From: Thalassovita sp.
GTDB taxonomy: Bacteria; Pseudomonadota; Alphaproteobacteria; Rhodobacterales; Rhodobacteraceae
DNA length: 64,000 nucleotides
Direction of reading: 5' to 3'
Assembly: GCA_017792425.1 (NCBI GenBank)
Contig: CP051233.1
Span: forward strand, 902,402-966,401
The notes under the pieces were generated by a model, which was not told where the DNA came from, searched no databases, and was given only the letters and a program-made list of their open reading frames with translations. Made by a program: the position numbers and the translations under genes. This document shows, piece after piece, positions 16,965 to 25,571 of the stretch. The first letter of the stretch is position 1. Each line of letters opens with the position of its first letter.

Positions 16965-18280
16965 CCAGCTTTACCCCATCGGCGGAACAGGCGGCGGCCA
17001 TGCGGGCGATCAGAACCTGGTTCGAAACCCGCACGAAAGACCAGCAGGTGTTCCGGCTGTTTGGCTATGCCGGCAGCGGCAAATCCACGGTTCTCAGGTT
17101 CGCCCTCGGGGAGCTGGGCCTTTCGCCTCACCGCAGCGCACGGGATGGGATCTGTGTGCCCGGTGTTGTCACGGCGACCTTCACCGGCAAGGCGGCGCTG
17201 GTTCTGAGCCGCAAGGGAACGCCCGCGCGCACGATCCACAGCCTGATCTATTCCGTGGCGGAGGCGACGGAAAAGGAGATTGAGGCCGCGGCGCAGAAGC
17301 TGCGCGAGGCCGAGGTGAGCATCCGGACCCTGAGCGGGTTTGACCGCACCGCCGCCGAGGCCGGGATCGAGGCAATGCGTCAGGCGCTTTCGGCGATGAA
17401 GAAACCGCGCTTTGCGCTGAACCCGCAGAGCGATGCGGCGGATGCGCGGCTGATCGTGCTCGATGAGGTATCGATGGTGGGGGAAGACATGGCGCGTGAT
17501 CTGATGAGCTTCCGAAAACCCATTCTGGTGCTGGGGGATCCGGGGCAATTGCCGCCGATCAGAGGCGAGGGCGCGTTCACCAATGTGGCGCCCGACATCA
17601 TGCTGACGGAGATCCACCGACAGGCAGCCGGGAGCGCGATCATTCGCCTGGCCACCATGGCGCGCGAAGGCCGGCCGATCGGCTTTGGCCGCTATGACGC
17701 CCATGTCGCCAGGATGCGCAAGGGCGACATCACGCCAGATCAGGCCCTGCGGGGTGGGCAGCTCATCTGCGGGATGAACGCAACGCGTCTGCAGCTGAAC
17801 AATGCGATGCGTGCGGCGGCCGGGCTGGCAGGGGGCATGCTGCCCTCGGGGCCTGCGGAAAAGATCATCTGCCTGAAGAACCAGAATGATCTCGGGCTCA
17901 TCAACGGCATGTTCATCTCGCTTGAGGACATAGTCGACGAGGGCAGCCAGTACTTCTCTGCGATCGTCCGTGATGAGGATGGCCGGCAGGTCGGGCCCAC
18001 GGACGCCAGGGGCGAGCCCGGCCGTCTGCGCCTCTACAAGGGGCATTTTGAGGACCATCTGTCCTTCGACCGGAATCGCCATGACCGGGACTGGAAGGAG
18101 AAGAAGCACCTGACCGAGGCGACATTCGGCTGGGCAATCACGGCGCACAAGGCTCAGGGGTCGCAATGGGAGAATGTGATCGTCTGGGATGATGGGTTGG
18201 GGCGCAGCGAGACCGACCGCCGCCGCTGGCTTTACACAGCCATCACCCGGGCCGAGCGCGGCCTGGTACTCCTCGCCTGA
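16961..18280 (+). CDS. SF1B DNA helicase (RecD/Dda-like)
   Basis: About 439 residues. Walker A LFGYAGSGKSTVLRF (about 35-49), Walker B LIVLDEVSMVGED, motif III ILVLGDPGQLPP, and C-terminal motifs FGWAITAHKAQGSQWENVIVWDD and YTAITRAERGLVLL, as in RecD2/Dda helicases. It should unwind DNA 5-prime to 3-prime at forks or recombination intermediates. The start overlaps the nuclease stop as ATGA; an earlier ATG at 16946 would add 5 residues. Confidence 0.9.
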   Translation: MTSFTPSAEQAAAMRAIRTWFETRTKDQQVFRLFGYAGSGKSTVLRFALGELGLSPHRSARDGICVPGVVTATFTGKAALVLSRKGTPARTIHSLIYSVAEATEKEIEAAAQKLREAEVSIRTLSGFDRTAAEAGIEAMRQALSAMKKPRFALNPQSDAADARLIVLDEVSMVGEDMARDLMSFRKPILVLGDPGQLPPIRGEGAFTNVAPDIMLTEIHRQAAGSAIIRLATMAREGRPIGFGRYDAHVARMRKGDITPDQALRGGQLICGMNATRLQLNNAMRAAAGLAGGMLPSGPAEKIICLKNQNDLGLINGMFISLEDIVDEGSQYFSAIVRDEDGRQVGPTDARGEPGRLRLYKGHFEDHLSFDRNRHDRDWKEKKHLTEATFGWAITAHKAQGSQWENVIVWDDGLGRSETDRRRWLYTAITRAERGLVLLA

Positions 18281-18291
18281 GGTGCGCCCCG

Positions 18292-20850
18292 GTGATTGAT
18301 CTCAACGATGTCTACGTGCCCTCAGCACGCCCTGATCTGGGTGTCGTCCGGGACAGGCTGGCGGCGACAGCCCGTGACTGGCTGCCGGGGCTGTTTCCCG
18401 AGGCACGGCTGACCCATGACCGGCGGGCCCTGCGCTGTGCGGATCTGTCGGGGCGCCGTGCCCGCGCAGAGGGCTCCTGTCTCATCCATCTCGACGGGCC
18501 TTATGCGGGCTGGGGATTTGATTTTGCCACGGGCGAGCGCGCGGGGCCGATCGACCTCATATATCATGCCACGGGCCTGTGTGACGGGCGGCTCTATGAG
18601 GAAGCGGCCCGGCTGGCGCAGATGGCGCGCGATGTGCCGGAGAGGCCGGAGGCACCGCGACGCCCTGACCACAGCCTGGAAATCCGCCGGATCCTCGAGG
18701 GCTGCGCCCCATTGGCAGGCAGTGTGGCGCAAGCCTACCTGCAGTCGCGGGGGCTGGCGGACCCGCGGTCACCGGACCTGCTCTGCCATCCGGATCTGAC
18801 AGATTACGACAGCCGTCGCGGCTGGCCGGGCATGGTGGCGATCCCGCGTCTGGCCAATGGCGAAGCTGCAGGTGGCCTGCACCGTACCTTCCTGCTCGAT
18901 GACGGCAGCGGTAAGGCGCCGGCTGGCAAGAAGATGCTGGGATCTGTTGGCGGAGCGGCCGTGCGGCTCCTTCCGATGGCGGAGGACGGGCATCTTGGCG
19001 TTGCCGAGGGGATCGAGACGGCGCTCGCTGCCCGGGCGATATTCGGCATTCCGGTCTGGGCGGCGCTTTCCGCCGATGGTGTGGCGCGGTTCCAATGGCC
19101 CGAAGGCACGCGGCGCATCACGATCTTTGCCGATGCGGGCGCCGCCGGGCGTCAGGCAGCGGCCGGGTTGGCGGACCGCCTGAACAGGGCTGATATCCCA
19201 AACGGGATTGTTGCTCCGCTGCATGGCGATGACTTCAACGACGATCTGCTCAAAGGGGCCCTGAAACCCGATTACGATATTGGGGCGGCTGTGCCGGAAG
19301 TTCAGCCTTCGGTCACTGCTGCGGCGCCCGACCCGGAACACCCGGCCGGGGCGCTGGCCGCTGCGACAGAGGCGCTGACGAACCCGCCCGATCTGGCGGA
19401 ACTCGGCAGCCTCATGGGGCGCATTGTCATGGCGCGGCTCGAGCCGATGGAAGAGCGCCATGTGCTGTCGCTGATCAAGGCCCGCACCGGCATCGCCATG
19501 TCGATCCTCGACAAGCAACTCGGTGTGCTGCGGCGCCGGCTTAACAGCTCCGGAGATCTTTTGAAACCGGTGGCGCGCCCCGCCTGGGCCAGCCGGTTGC
19601 GGCTGGACCTTTCCGGCACACCCGAACGCAATGAGGCCAATGTAATCATCGCGCTCGGTTCCGATCCGGCCTTCGCAGGCGCAATCGCCTTTGACGAGTT
19701 CCGCCAGGAGGTGGTGGTGCTGCGTCCCATGCCTTGGGAGGAGGCAGGAACGGTTTGCCCGCGACCCTGGGAGGACAGCGACGACATCCGGCTGGCAGAA
19801 TGGCTGCAGCATCGGGAGGTCAATGTTGCACCGCTGGTCGTGGGCCGCTCGGTGGGTGCCGTGGCGCGCGAACATCGCATTCACCCGGTGCGCGCCTATC
19901 TCGATCTGCTGCAATGGGATGGAACACCCCGTATCGAGACCTGGACCAGCCGCTATCTCGGGGCAGAGCCCACCGATCTGAGCCACGCCATGGGCAGCCT
20001 CTGGCTGATCTCGGCGGTTGCGCGCATTTGTCGTCCCGGTGCGAAGGCCGACCACATGCTGATCCTTGAAGGTCAACAGGGCGCGCGTAAATCCACAGCG
20101 CTGAAGATCCTTGCCGGCGAGGACTGGTTTACCGACGAGCTGCCCGATCTGGGCTCCAAGGATGCGGCCATTCACATGCAGGGGGTCTGGATCGTGGAGA
20201 TTGCCGAGCTCGATGCCATCGGCCGGGCCGAGGTCTCGCGGATCAAGGCCTTCCTCACGCGCACCACTGACCGGTTCCGCCCCCCTTATGGCCGTCACAC
20301 CGTCGAGATCAGGCGCCAGTGCGTCTTTGCCGGCACCGTAAATCCTGACACCTACCTGCGCGATGAAACCGGCAACCGCCGCTTCTGGCCGATCCGCTGC
20401 GGCGAGATCGACATCGAAGCGCTCCGCCGGGATCGCGATCAGCTCTGGGCCGAGGCTGTGGCCCGCTTCAGGGCCGGGGCCATCTGGTGGCTGGAAGACC
20501 GGGATCTGCTCAAAGCTGCGCGCGACGAGCAGGACAAGCGGTACCAGTCAGATGCCTGGGATGGGCTGATCGATCGCTGGCTCACCCATGAAAAGCGCGC
20601 TGTAAATCGCGGATATGCTGGTGTTGATGACTGGCAGGACGAAGAAATCAAACGCATCGATCCGATCCGGGATGTCTCTGTCGGGGAAATACTCGAAGGG
20701 GCGCTTGCGATCGAGCCGGCCAGATGGACCAAGCTCGACCAGATGCGCGTCGGGGCCTGGCTGAAATCCAGAAACTGGGAGAGATATCAATGCAGGACGG
20801 GGGACGGACGCGAATGGAGATACCGCAAGACGGGTCCGACGCCGGAGTAA
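18292..20850 (+). CDS. toprim primase fused to VapE-type helicase
   Basis: 852 residues starting at GTG. Residues about 1-320 hold a DUF7146/toprim-like primase region (GVAEGIETALAARAIFG, then IFADAGAAGRQAA). A linker follows, and residues about 530-760 form the VapE ATPase: Walker A LEGQQGARKSTALKI (about 592-606), WIVEIAELDAIGRAE, and FAGTVNPDTYLRDETGNRRFW. It would prime and unwind the phage origin. The neighbouring repeat cluster at 21.1-21.4 kb is a candidate origin. Internal N-terminal zinc finger is not obvious. Confidence 0.9.
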   Translation: MIDLNDVYVPSARPDLGVVRDRLAATARDWLPGLFPEARLTHDRRALRCADLSGRRARAEGSCLIHLDGPYAGWGFDFATGERAGPIDLIYHATGLCDGRLYEEAARLAQMARDVPERPEAPRRPDHSLEIRRILEGCAPLAGSVAQAYLQSRGLADPRSPDLLCHPDLTDYDSRRGWPGMVAIPRLANGEAAGGLHRTFLLDDGSGKAPAGKKMLGSVGGAAVRLLPMAEDGHLGVAEGIETALAARAIFGIPVWAALSADGVARFQWPEGTRRITIFADAGAAGRQAAAGLADRLNRADIPNGIVAPLHGDDFNDDLLKGALKPDYDIGAAVPEVQPSVTAAAPDPEHPAGALAAATEALTNPPDLAELGSLMGRIVMARLEPMEERHVLSLIKARTGIAMSILDKQLGVLRRRLNSSGDLLKPVARPAWASRLRLDLSGTPERNEANVIIALGSDPAFAGAIAFDEFRQEVVVLRPMPWEEAGTVCPRPWEDSDDIRLAEWLQHREVNVAPLVVGRSVGAVAREHRIHPVRAYLDLLQWDGTPRIETWTSRYLGAEPTDLSHAMGSLWLISAVARICRPGAKADHMLILEGQQGARKSTALKILAGEDWFTDELPDLGSKDAAIHMQGVWIVEIAELDAIGRAEVSRIKAFLTRTTDRFRPPYGRHTVEIRRQCVFAGTVNPDTYLRDETGNRRFWPIRCGEIDIEALRRDRDQLWAEAVARFRAGAIWWLEDRDLLKAARDEQDKRYQSDAWDGLIDRWLTHEKRAVNRGYAGVDDWQDEEIKRIDPIRDVSVGEILEGALAIEPARWTKLDQMRVGAWLKSRNWERYQCRTGDGREWRYRKTGPTPE

Positions 20851-21074
20851 GTCTGCCTCGCGCGGCGTGTTTGCTGGGGACTCCGCCTGATGACCTTCTG
20901 TCATACCTGTTCCGGGCCGGATATCTTTACCGCTATACCGGCGTGGGTCAGCCGCGTGCCTATGTGCGGTGGGTGCGCGAAGGTTTGTTCGTGAACAGGC
21001 CGTACGAGGTTCTGATGACACAAACGGGACTTGATCGGATCCGCAGGGCGCGTGATCTCTGCCGGGATTGCTGA
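20790..21074 (+). CDS. small phage protein after the primase
   Basis: 94 residues starting at an ATG that has GGGAGAG about seven bases upstream and overlaps the primase end. The C-terminal segment PYEVLMTQTGLDRIRRARDL resembles the tail of KilAC-type antirepressor domains (LxTxxGLxxI), but the rest is not recognisable. It could be a small DNA-binding protein; function unassigned. Confidence 0.55.
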   Translation: MQDGGRTRMEIPQDGSDAGVSLPRAACLLGTPPDDLLSYLFRAGYLYRYTGVGQPRAYVRWVREGLFVNRPYEVLMTQTGLDRIRRARDLCRDC

Positions 21075-21136
21075 GCACGCTATCATCCCGTTTTCTCTGC
21101 GAGGGCACCCAGACGGGTGCCCTTTTTGCTTCGGGC

Positions 21137-21400
21137 TGTCACCACCTTGCGTTTGTCACCACCTTACAGATCAGGTGGTGACAGAAAAAACGCAGCAAAA
21201 TCAATCGTGTCACCACTGTCACCACTTTGGCGGCCATCTTCCTCTCTTATACATATACAGGTGTGTTGGTCACCTGGTTCACGCTCTCTCATATGGACAA
21301 AGGAATTTGGTGGTGACAGGTGGTGACAGTGGTGACAACGTTGTTTTTAAACGGCTATTTCTGTCACCACCTGCGCTCGAAGTGGTGACAGGTGGTGACA
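21137..21400. repeat. cluster of TGTCACCAC repeats on both strands, candidate phage origin
   Basis: At least eleven copies of TGTCACCAC or its complement GTGGTGACA occur in 264 bases: forward at 21137, 21154, 21208, 21217 and 21362; reverse at 21173-21183, 21309, 21319, 21329, 21381 and 21391. Many are spaced 9-10 bases or about 17 apart, and the two orientations can fold into hairpins. No gene is supported in 21075-21498. Iteron-like repeats beside a primase-helicase and before a RuvC-like gene suggest an origin or an operator for a phage DNA-binding protein. Confidence 0.75.
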
Positions 21401-21498
21401 CCTGAACACCGGCTGAATTCTCTTGTTCCTTCATGTCGCGCAGGATAATTTGCCCATGACCAAAGCCGAAGGCCCACCCGAACTCGTGAGCCTTCACA

Positions 21499-22020
21499 AT
21501 GAACACACAAGAAGAGATCCTGACCCACGCACTGCCGCAAACCGCTGTCAGTGTCCGCACCATCCTTGCCCTCGATCTGGGCACCGCAACCGGCTGGGCG
21601 ATCCGCGGCTATGACGGGCTGATCACCAGCGGCACTGTCAGCTTCAGGCCCGGTCGCTACGATGGCGGTGGCATGCGCTACCTGCGCTTCACCAACTGGC
21701 TGACTGAGCTTGACCGGCTGTCCGGGCCGGTGGAAGCGATTTACTTTGAAGAGGTGCGCCGCCACGCCGGGACCGACGCAAGCCACGTCTATGGCGGTCT
21801 GATGGCCACGCTGACGGCCTGGGCTGAACTGCGGGGCATCCCGTATCAGGGTGTGCCGGTCGGCACCATCAAGCTCCATGCCACCGGAAAGGGGAATGCG
21901 TCGAAACAGGCGATGATCGACGCAGCACGCGCCCGTGGTTTCCACCCAGATGACGATAACGAAGCGGATGCCATTGCCATCCTGCTCTGGGCGCTGGAAA
22001 GCCAGGGAGGGCTGGGCTGA
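21499..22020 (+). CDS. RuvC-like Holliday junction resolvase (phage)
   Basis: 173 residues with an RNase H-like fold: LALDLGTATGWAI (Asp26), IYFEEVRRH (Glu84), and DDDNEADAIAILL (Asp157) make the acidic site, with KGNASKQAM before the last motif as in phage RuvC-like enzymes. It would resolve junctions and branched DNA during replication and packaging. The ATG is preceded by a weak Shine-Dalgarno sequence; the gene begins right after the repeat cluster. Confidence 0.85.
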   Translation: MNTQEEILTHALPQTAVSVRTILALDLGTATGWAIRGYDGLITSGTVSFRPGRYDGGGMRYLRFTNWLTELDRLSGPVEAIYFEEVRRHAGTDASHVYGGLMATLTAWAELRGIPYQGVPVGTIKLHATGKGNASKQAMIDAARARGFHPDDDNEADAIAILLWALESQGGLG

Positions 22021-22220
22021 TGGGCATGCGGTTCACGCCCAGAGGCTACGGCGGTCATCGCCGAAGCCCCGACGAGGTCAAGCGCGATGGCTGGCAGGAA
22101 CAGGGCGTTCTGGCGGTCAGCATCGATGATCACCGGCTGACCTGGCCGGAACGGGAACTGGTCCGCCAGCTTGGAGAGAAGCTCTATGGCCGGCGGGACG
22201 GGGAGGTGAGCGATGACTGA
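22020..22220 (+). CDS. small phage protein (66 aa)
   Basis: 66 residues, MGMRFTPRGYGGHRRS onward, basic N-terminus and helical C-terminus (LTWPERELVRQLGEKLYG). It starts with a TGATG overlap with the resolvase stop and overlaps the next gene by eight bases, so it is part of the same operon. Unknown function. Confidence 0.65.
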   Translation: MGMRFTPRGYGGHRRSPDEVKRDGWQEQGVLAVSIDDHRLTWPERELVRQLGEKLYGRRDGEVSDD

Positions 22221-22635
22221 CTGGACCCGTGCCCGTGTGGCCGATCGGCTGGATCTGGCTGCAGAAGTGATGCGCGCTCTGCCGCCGGTCCGCCCGCAGG
22301 GCTATATCAGCACCTGGCCGGCTTATTTCCACAGCTTCGCCGATCAGGTGGGGCAGGAGGCAAAACTCAAGCGCCCGCAGCCGTCACCGCGCATGATCAC
22401 CGAGGCCGATGAGGCGATGCTCTGGCTGCGCTGGGTGGACAGGGACATTGGCCAGATTCTCTGGGCGCGCGCAAACCGCAAGCCCTGGAAGGGGATCTGC
22501 TGGGAGCAGGGGATCAGCCGGGCCACCGCAAACCGGCGGTACGAATACGGGCTGGCCGTGATCGTCTGGCGGCTCAATGGTATGGTGCCGCCGAAGAAGC
22601 GGTCGATGGAATATGTGATTGAACGGACTCGGTAA
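22213..22635 (+). CDS. DUF6362-like phage protein with a helix-turn-helix
   Basis: 140 residues. The segment WKGICWEQGISRATANRRYEYGLAVI (about 100-125) reads as a helix-turn-helix and matches the DUF6362 pattern common in Rhodobacterales phages late in the early operon. It may act as the switch to late transcription; this is inferred from place. The C-terminus has been altered: the original ending probably survives at 22841-22875, see the duplication noted there. Confidence 0.75.
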   Translation: MTDWTRARVADRLDLAAEVMRALPPVRPQGYISTWPAYFHSFADQVGQEAKLKRPQPSPRMITEADEAMLWLRWVDRDIGQILWARANRKPWKGICWEQGISRATANRRYEYGLAVIVWRLNGMVPPKKRSMEYVIERTR

Positions 22636-22870
22636 GTTTTAACAGGGACGATCCGTTATTCAGGCTTTTCCCTTTATTCTTTAATAAGAGGGGGGGCCAA
22701 TTATAGGTTGCCGCGAAGAGGTGCGGGCAGAACCAGAGGCTGGACCAGTTCGTTGAAACAAGCGCTGGCGATGAGCGCGTCCGGACTTTGTGCTGGCCTC
22801 GTTGCCGCCAGTCCCACCTCTGGAGCTGATGCAACTCATAGCGGTCGATGGAATATGTGATCGAGCGGAC
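22599..22870. repeat. 30-bp direct duplication flanking a 212-bp AT-richer insert
   Basis: The 30 bases at 22599-22628 recur at 22841-22870 with two differences. The first copy ends the present DUF6362-like gene; the second continues into a plausible native ending (VIERTA stop). The 212 bases between have a lower GC content, with a run TTTATTCTTTAATAAG, and no supported gene. This looks like an insertion bounded by a target duplication, or a tandem duplication with later change. Confidence 0.7.
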
Positions 22871-22968
22871 AGCCTGATGGTGGCGCCGTACCGGGATGGC
22901 GCGGCACCTCGACCTTGACCTTTCCAGGTATGGGTGTATATACTATTGTATGCTCATAGGGGGTAATC

Positions 22969-23193
22969 ATGTTCGAAACCCGAATTCGCAAAGTCGGCAA
23001 TTCTGCTGTGGTCACGCTGTCTGCTGAAATGCTTGCCGCTTTGGATGCGCGGGAAGGTGACACCGTTTATCTGGTGCGCGGAGATGATGGCAGTCTGAAA
23101 ATCACGCCGCAGAACCCTGAGCTGGCCGCTGCCCTGGCGGCTGCCCAGATCGTCATGGACGAAAACCGCGATATGCTTCAGGCTCTGGCGTGA
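22969..23193 (+). CDS. AbrB/MazE-type antitoxin
   Basis: 74 residues: an N-terminal swapped-hairpin AbrB domain (TRIRKVGNSAVVTLSAEML, then AREGDTVYLVRGDDGSLKIT) that binds DNA, and a C-terminal helix (about 48-74) that would mask the toxin. GGGGG lies just before the ATG, and the AT-rich TATATACTATTGTAT (22935-22949) upstream is a likely promoter/operator. The stop overlaps the toxin start (GTGA). Confidence 0.85.
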   Translation: MFETRIRKVGNSAVVTLSAEMLAALDAREGDTVYLVRGDDGSLKITPQNPELAAALAAAQIVMDENRDMLQALA

Positions 23194-23582
23194 GCGATCT
23201 GATCTGGGTGCCGCTGCAGGCGGTCGTGATCATTCATGATCGCCAGATCGCACGGCATGGCGGCGCGGCCGGACTTCGGGATATCGGGTTGCTGGAGGGC
23301 GCTCTCGAGCGGCCGCGCAACAAGGCTGCCTATGGCAAGCCCGGTCTGGAGGAGGTGGCTGCCGCCTATGCCTTCGGTATTGCCAAGGCGCATGCGTTCG
23401 TTGATGGCAACAAGCGCACGGCTTTCGTCACCTCGGCGACGTTCCTGCGGCTGAATGGCTTCGGCTTGCGGCCTGATCCGCTCGATGGTGTCAGGGCAAT
23501 GGAAGATCTGGCGTCCAGCCTTCTCTCAGAGGACGAGTTCGGTGCCTGGCTCGGAAAGCTCATGGTTCCGATTGCACCGTGA
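23190..23582 (+). CDS. doc: Doc-type Fic-fold toxin
   Basis: 130 residues with the Doc signature HAFVDGNKRTAF (His68 to Arg76). Doc toxins phosphorylate EF-Tu and stop translation. GTG start overlaps the antitoxin stop, so the pair is translationally coupled. In the best-known P1 system Doc is paired with Phd; here the partner has an AbrB/MazE-like DNA-binding domain. A plausible role is prophage stability. Confidence 0.88.
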   Translation: MSDLIWVPLQAVVIIHDRQIARHGGAAGLRDIGLLEGALERPRNKAAYGKPGLEEVAAAYAFGIAKAHAFVDGNKRTAFVTSATFLRLNGFGLRPDPLDGVRAMEDLASSLLSEDEFGAWLGKLMVPIAP

Positions 23583-24057
23583 CCTGTTTGTCGTCCTGTC
23601 AACCCTGTTCGCTCCTGCGAGACAGTTTCCGGTGAGACACTGCAAGCTGTGACAGATGCCAGGCGAGAGGCTATAGAAACGATAAGATGGTTGTCGTGTG
23701 GCCGGGCGAGACCGGCTGGTCTGAACAGGTTTGCGGGGGTGCAGATGGGTATCGGTTGGCGGAACAAACTCTCTCCGGTCGATTTTGCGAGACACGCAAG
23801 CTGTTGATAATTAACGGGTCCTTCCCCGCGACCAACGTATTCGGGGGGGCGCAGCGCGGCGCTTTCCCAGTCACACCCTAAAAAATACCCGTTTCGTTTC
23901 GCTTTGAGCGCTGACGCAACAAAACAAGGGCCTGAGGGTTCTTCAAATACCCTCTGAACCGAAACGAGGGGGGAGACCCCATTTCGGTTTGGCAGCCAAA
24001 GCCGTTTCGCTTTCGCGGAGCTCCAGTTCGCCTCGGGACAAAGATCAGGACATCACC
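23583..24057. other. 475-base non-coding interval with strong hairpins
   Basis: No convincing gene. Direct repeats TGCGAGACA with a following GCAAGCTGT occur twice (near 23616 and 23787). The right part holds GAGGGT-9-ACCCTC (23934-23954) and a composite hairpin AACCGAAA/TTTCGGTT (23957-23964 with 23982-23989) enclosing GGGG/CCCC. The sequence CCGTTTCG also recurs at 23889 and 24002. The structured end lies about 70 bases before the methyltransferase start and may be a terminator or a leader control element. Confidence 0.5.
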
Positions 24058-25290
24058 ATGGACGTCGTCGACCTGCCGCTTGAGCAGATCATTCCCTATG
24101 CGCGCAACCCGCGCCACAACGAAAAGGCGGTCGCCACGGTGGCGGCATCGATTGCGCAGTTCGGCTGGCGCCAGCCCATCGTGGTGGATGAAGCGATGGT
24201 GGTGCTGGCCGGGCATACCCGGCTGCTGGCAGCGCGGCAGCTCGGGCTGACTATGGTGCCGGTGCATGTGGCGAAAGGGTTGAGCGAAGCGCAGGCCCGG
24301 GCGTTCCGGATCATGGACAACCGCTCGGGTGAGAATGCCGAATGGGACAAGGATCTGCTCGGGCTTGAGCTTGGGGATCTGCTGGAGGCCGAGTTTGATC
24401 TCGGGCTGACGGGCTTTAGCGATGACGAGCTGAACGCCCTGATGCGCGGCCTTGACGAGGAAGCCGGGGCGCAGGAGGGGGAAGATGACATTCCCGACGC
24501 GCCTGAGGATCCGGTCAGCCGGCCGGGAGATCTGTGGGTCATGGGCTCGCACCGTTTGCTCTGTGGCGACAGCACCGTGGTGACGGATGTGGAGAGGGTG
24601 CTTGGGACAGTAAAACCGCTGTTGATGTGCACAGACCCACCCTATGGAGTTGAGTACGACCCCAGCTGGCGCAACCAGTCTGGGACTGCCAGGACCAAAC
24701 GCACCGGCAAGGTGCTGAATGACGACCGGGCCGACTGGCGCGAGGCCTGGGCGCTGTTTCCCGGGGATGTCGCTTATGTCTGGCACGGTGCGCTGCACGC
24801 AGCGACGGTGGCCGAAAGCCTCGAGGCCTGTGGCTTTTCCATCCGCTCTCAGATCATCTGGGCCAAGGAGCGACTGGTTTTGAGCCGGGGCGATTACCAC
24901 TGGCAGCATGAACCGGCCTGGTATGCTGTCAAAAAGACCGGCAAGGGTCATTGGGCGGGGGATCGCAAGCAGACGACGCTGTGGCAGATCCCGAACAAGG
25001 ACCAGGACGCAAAGACGGTGCATGGCACCCAAAAGCCGGTCGAATGTATGCGCCGACCGATCCTGAATAATTCGAGTCCGGGTCAGGCGATTTACGAGCC
25101 CTTCATGGGATCGGGCACGACACTGATCGCCGCCGAGACAACTGGACGGGTCTGCTACGGCATTGAGCTGAACCCGGCCTACGTCGATGTGGCCGTCCAG
25201 CGCTGGCAGAAATTCACCGGGAAGCAGGCCATTCTTGATGGAGGCGAGCAGTCCTTCGGTGACCTGAAAGCTGAGCGCGAGGCGGCATGA
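24058..25290 (+). CDS. ParB-domain fused DNA methyltransferase
   Basis: 410 residues. Residues 1-130 are a ParB/Srx-like domain (LEQIIPYARNPRHN, then VLAGHTRLLAARQLG, MDNRSGENAEWD). Residues about 150-400 are a beta-class N6-adenine/N4-cytosine methyltransferase: catalytic DPPY at 193-196 followed by the SAM site PFMGSGTTL at about 348-356. Phages carry this fusion to modify their own DNA; the partner specificity cannot be read off. It could protect the phage from restriction, for example by nucleases of the host. The ATG at 24058 is preferred because upstream sequence is the hairpin region. Confidence 0.88.
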   Translation: MDVVDLPLEQIIPYARNPRHNEKAVATVAASIAQFGWRQPIVVDEAMVVLAGHTRLLAARQLGLTMVPVHVAKGLSEAQARAFRIMDNRSGENAEWDKDLLGLELGDLLEAEFDLGLTGFSDDELNALMRGLDEEAGAQEGEDDIPDAPEDPVSRPGDLWVMGSHRLLCGDSTVVTDVERVLGTVKPLLMCTDPPYGVEYDPSWRNQSGTARTKRTGKVLNDDRADWREAWALFPGDVAYVWHGALHAATVAESLEACGFSIRSQIIWAKERLVLSRGDYHWQHEPAWYAVKKTGKGHWAGDRKQTTLWQIPNKDQDAKTVHGTQKPVECMRRPILNNSSPGQAIYEPFMGSGTTLIAAETTGRVCYGIELNPAYVDVAVQRWQKFTGKQAILDGGEQSFGDLKAEREAA

Positions 25291-25511
25291 AACTGACCCG
25301 CATCATGTCTCTGGTTGAGGCCGTCGCAAACGTGATCGTCGGCTACGGTGTTGCGGTCGTCACGCAGATCCTTATCTTCCCGATCTTCGGTTTCCACACG
25401 GCACTGGCGCAAAACCTGAAGATGGGTGCGGTGTTCACCGTGGTGTCGACAGTGCGTTCGTTCGCCCTGCGGCGGGTGTTCGAGTCGATCCGGATGGGCA
25501 CAGACGGATAG
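25287..25511 (+). CDS. small phage membrane protein (DUF7220-like)
   Basis: 74 residues with two hydrophobic segments (about 10-32 and 38-55; VANVIVGYGVAVVTQILIFP). The start overlaps the methyltransferase stop. Phage genomes of this group often carry this short inner-membrane protein after the methyltransferase; function unknown. Confidence 0.7.
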   Translation: MKLTRIMSLVEAVANVIVGYGVAVVTQILIFPIFGFHTALAQNLKMGAVFTVVSTVRSFALRRVFESIRMGTDG

Positions 25512-25571
25512 ACAGCCCGGGTGGATTTCTTGCGATGCACTTGCTCGAATGACGCGACTCCAATTATTAAC

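Noticed and set aside
21137..21400. The TGTCACCAC cluster as a CRISPR array
   Set aside because: Copies occur in both orientations with short, irregular spacing, and no cas genes adjoin; iteron-like instead.
22574..22834. Minus-strand frame across the DUF6362 insert
   Set aside because: Ser/Thr/Pro-rich without recognisable features, crosses the duplicated segment, not conserved in character.
23687..23881. Small plus-strand frame after doc
   Set aside because: No ribosome site or family pattern; treated as non-coding leader region.
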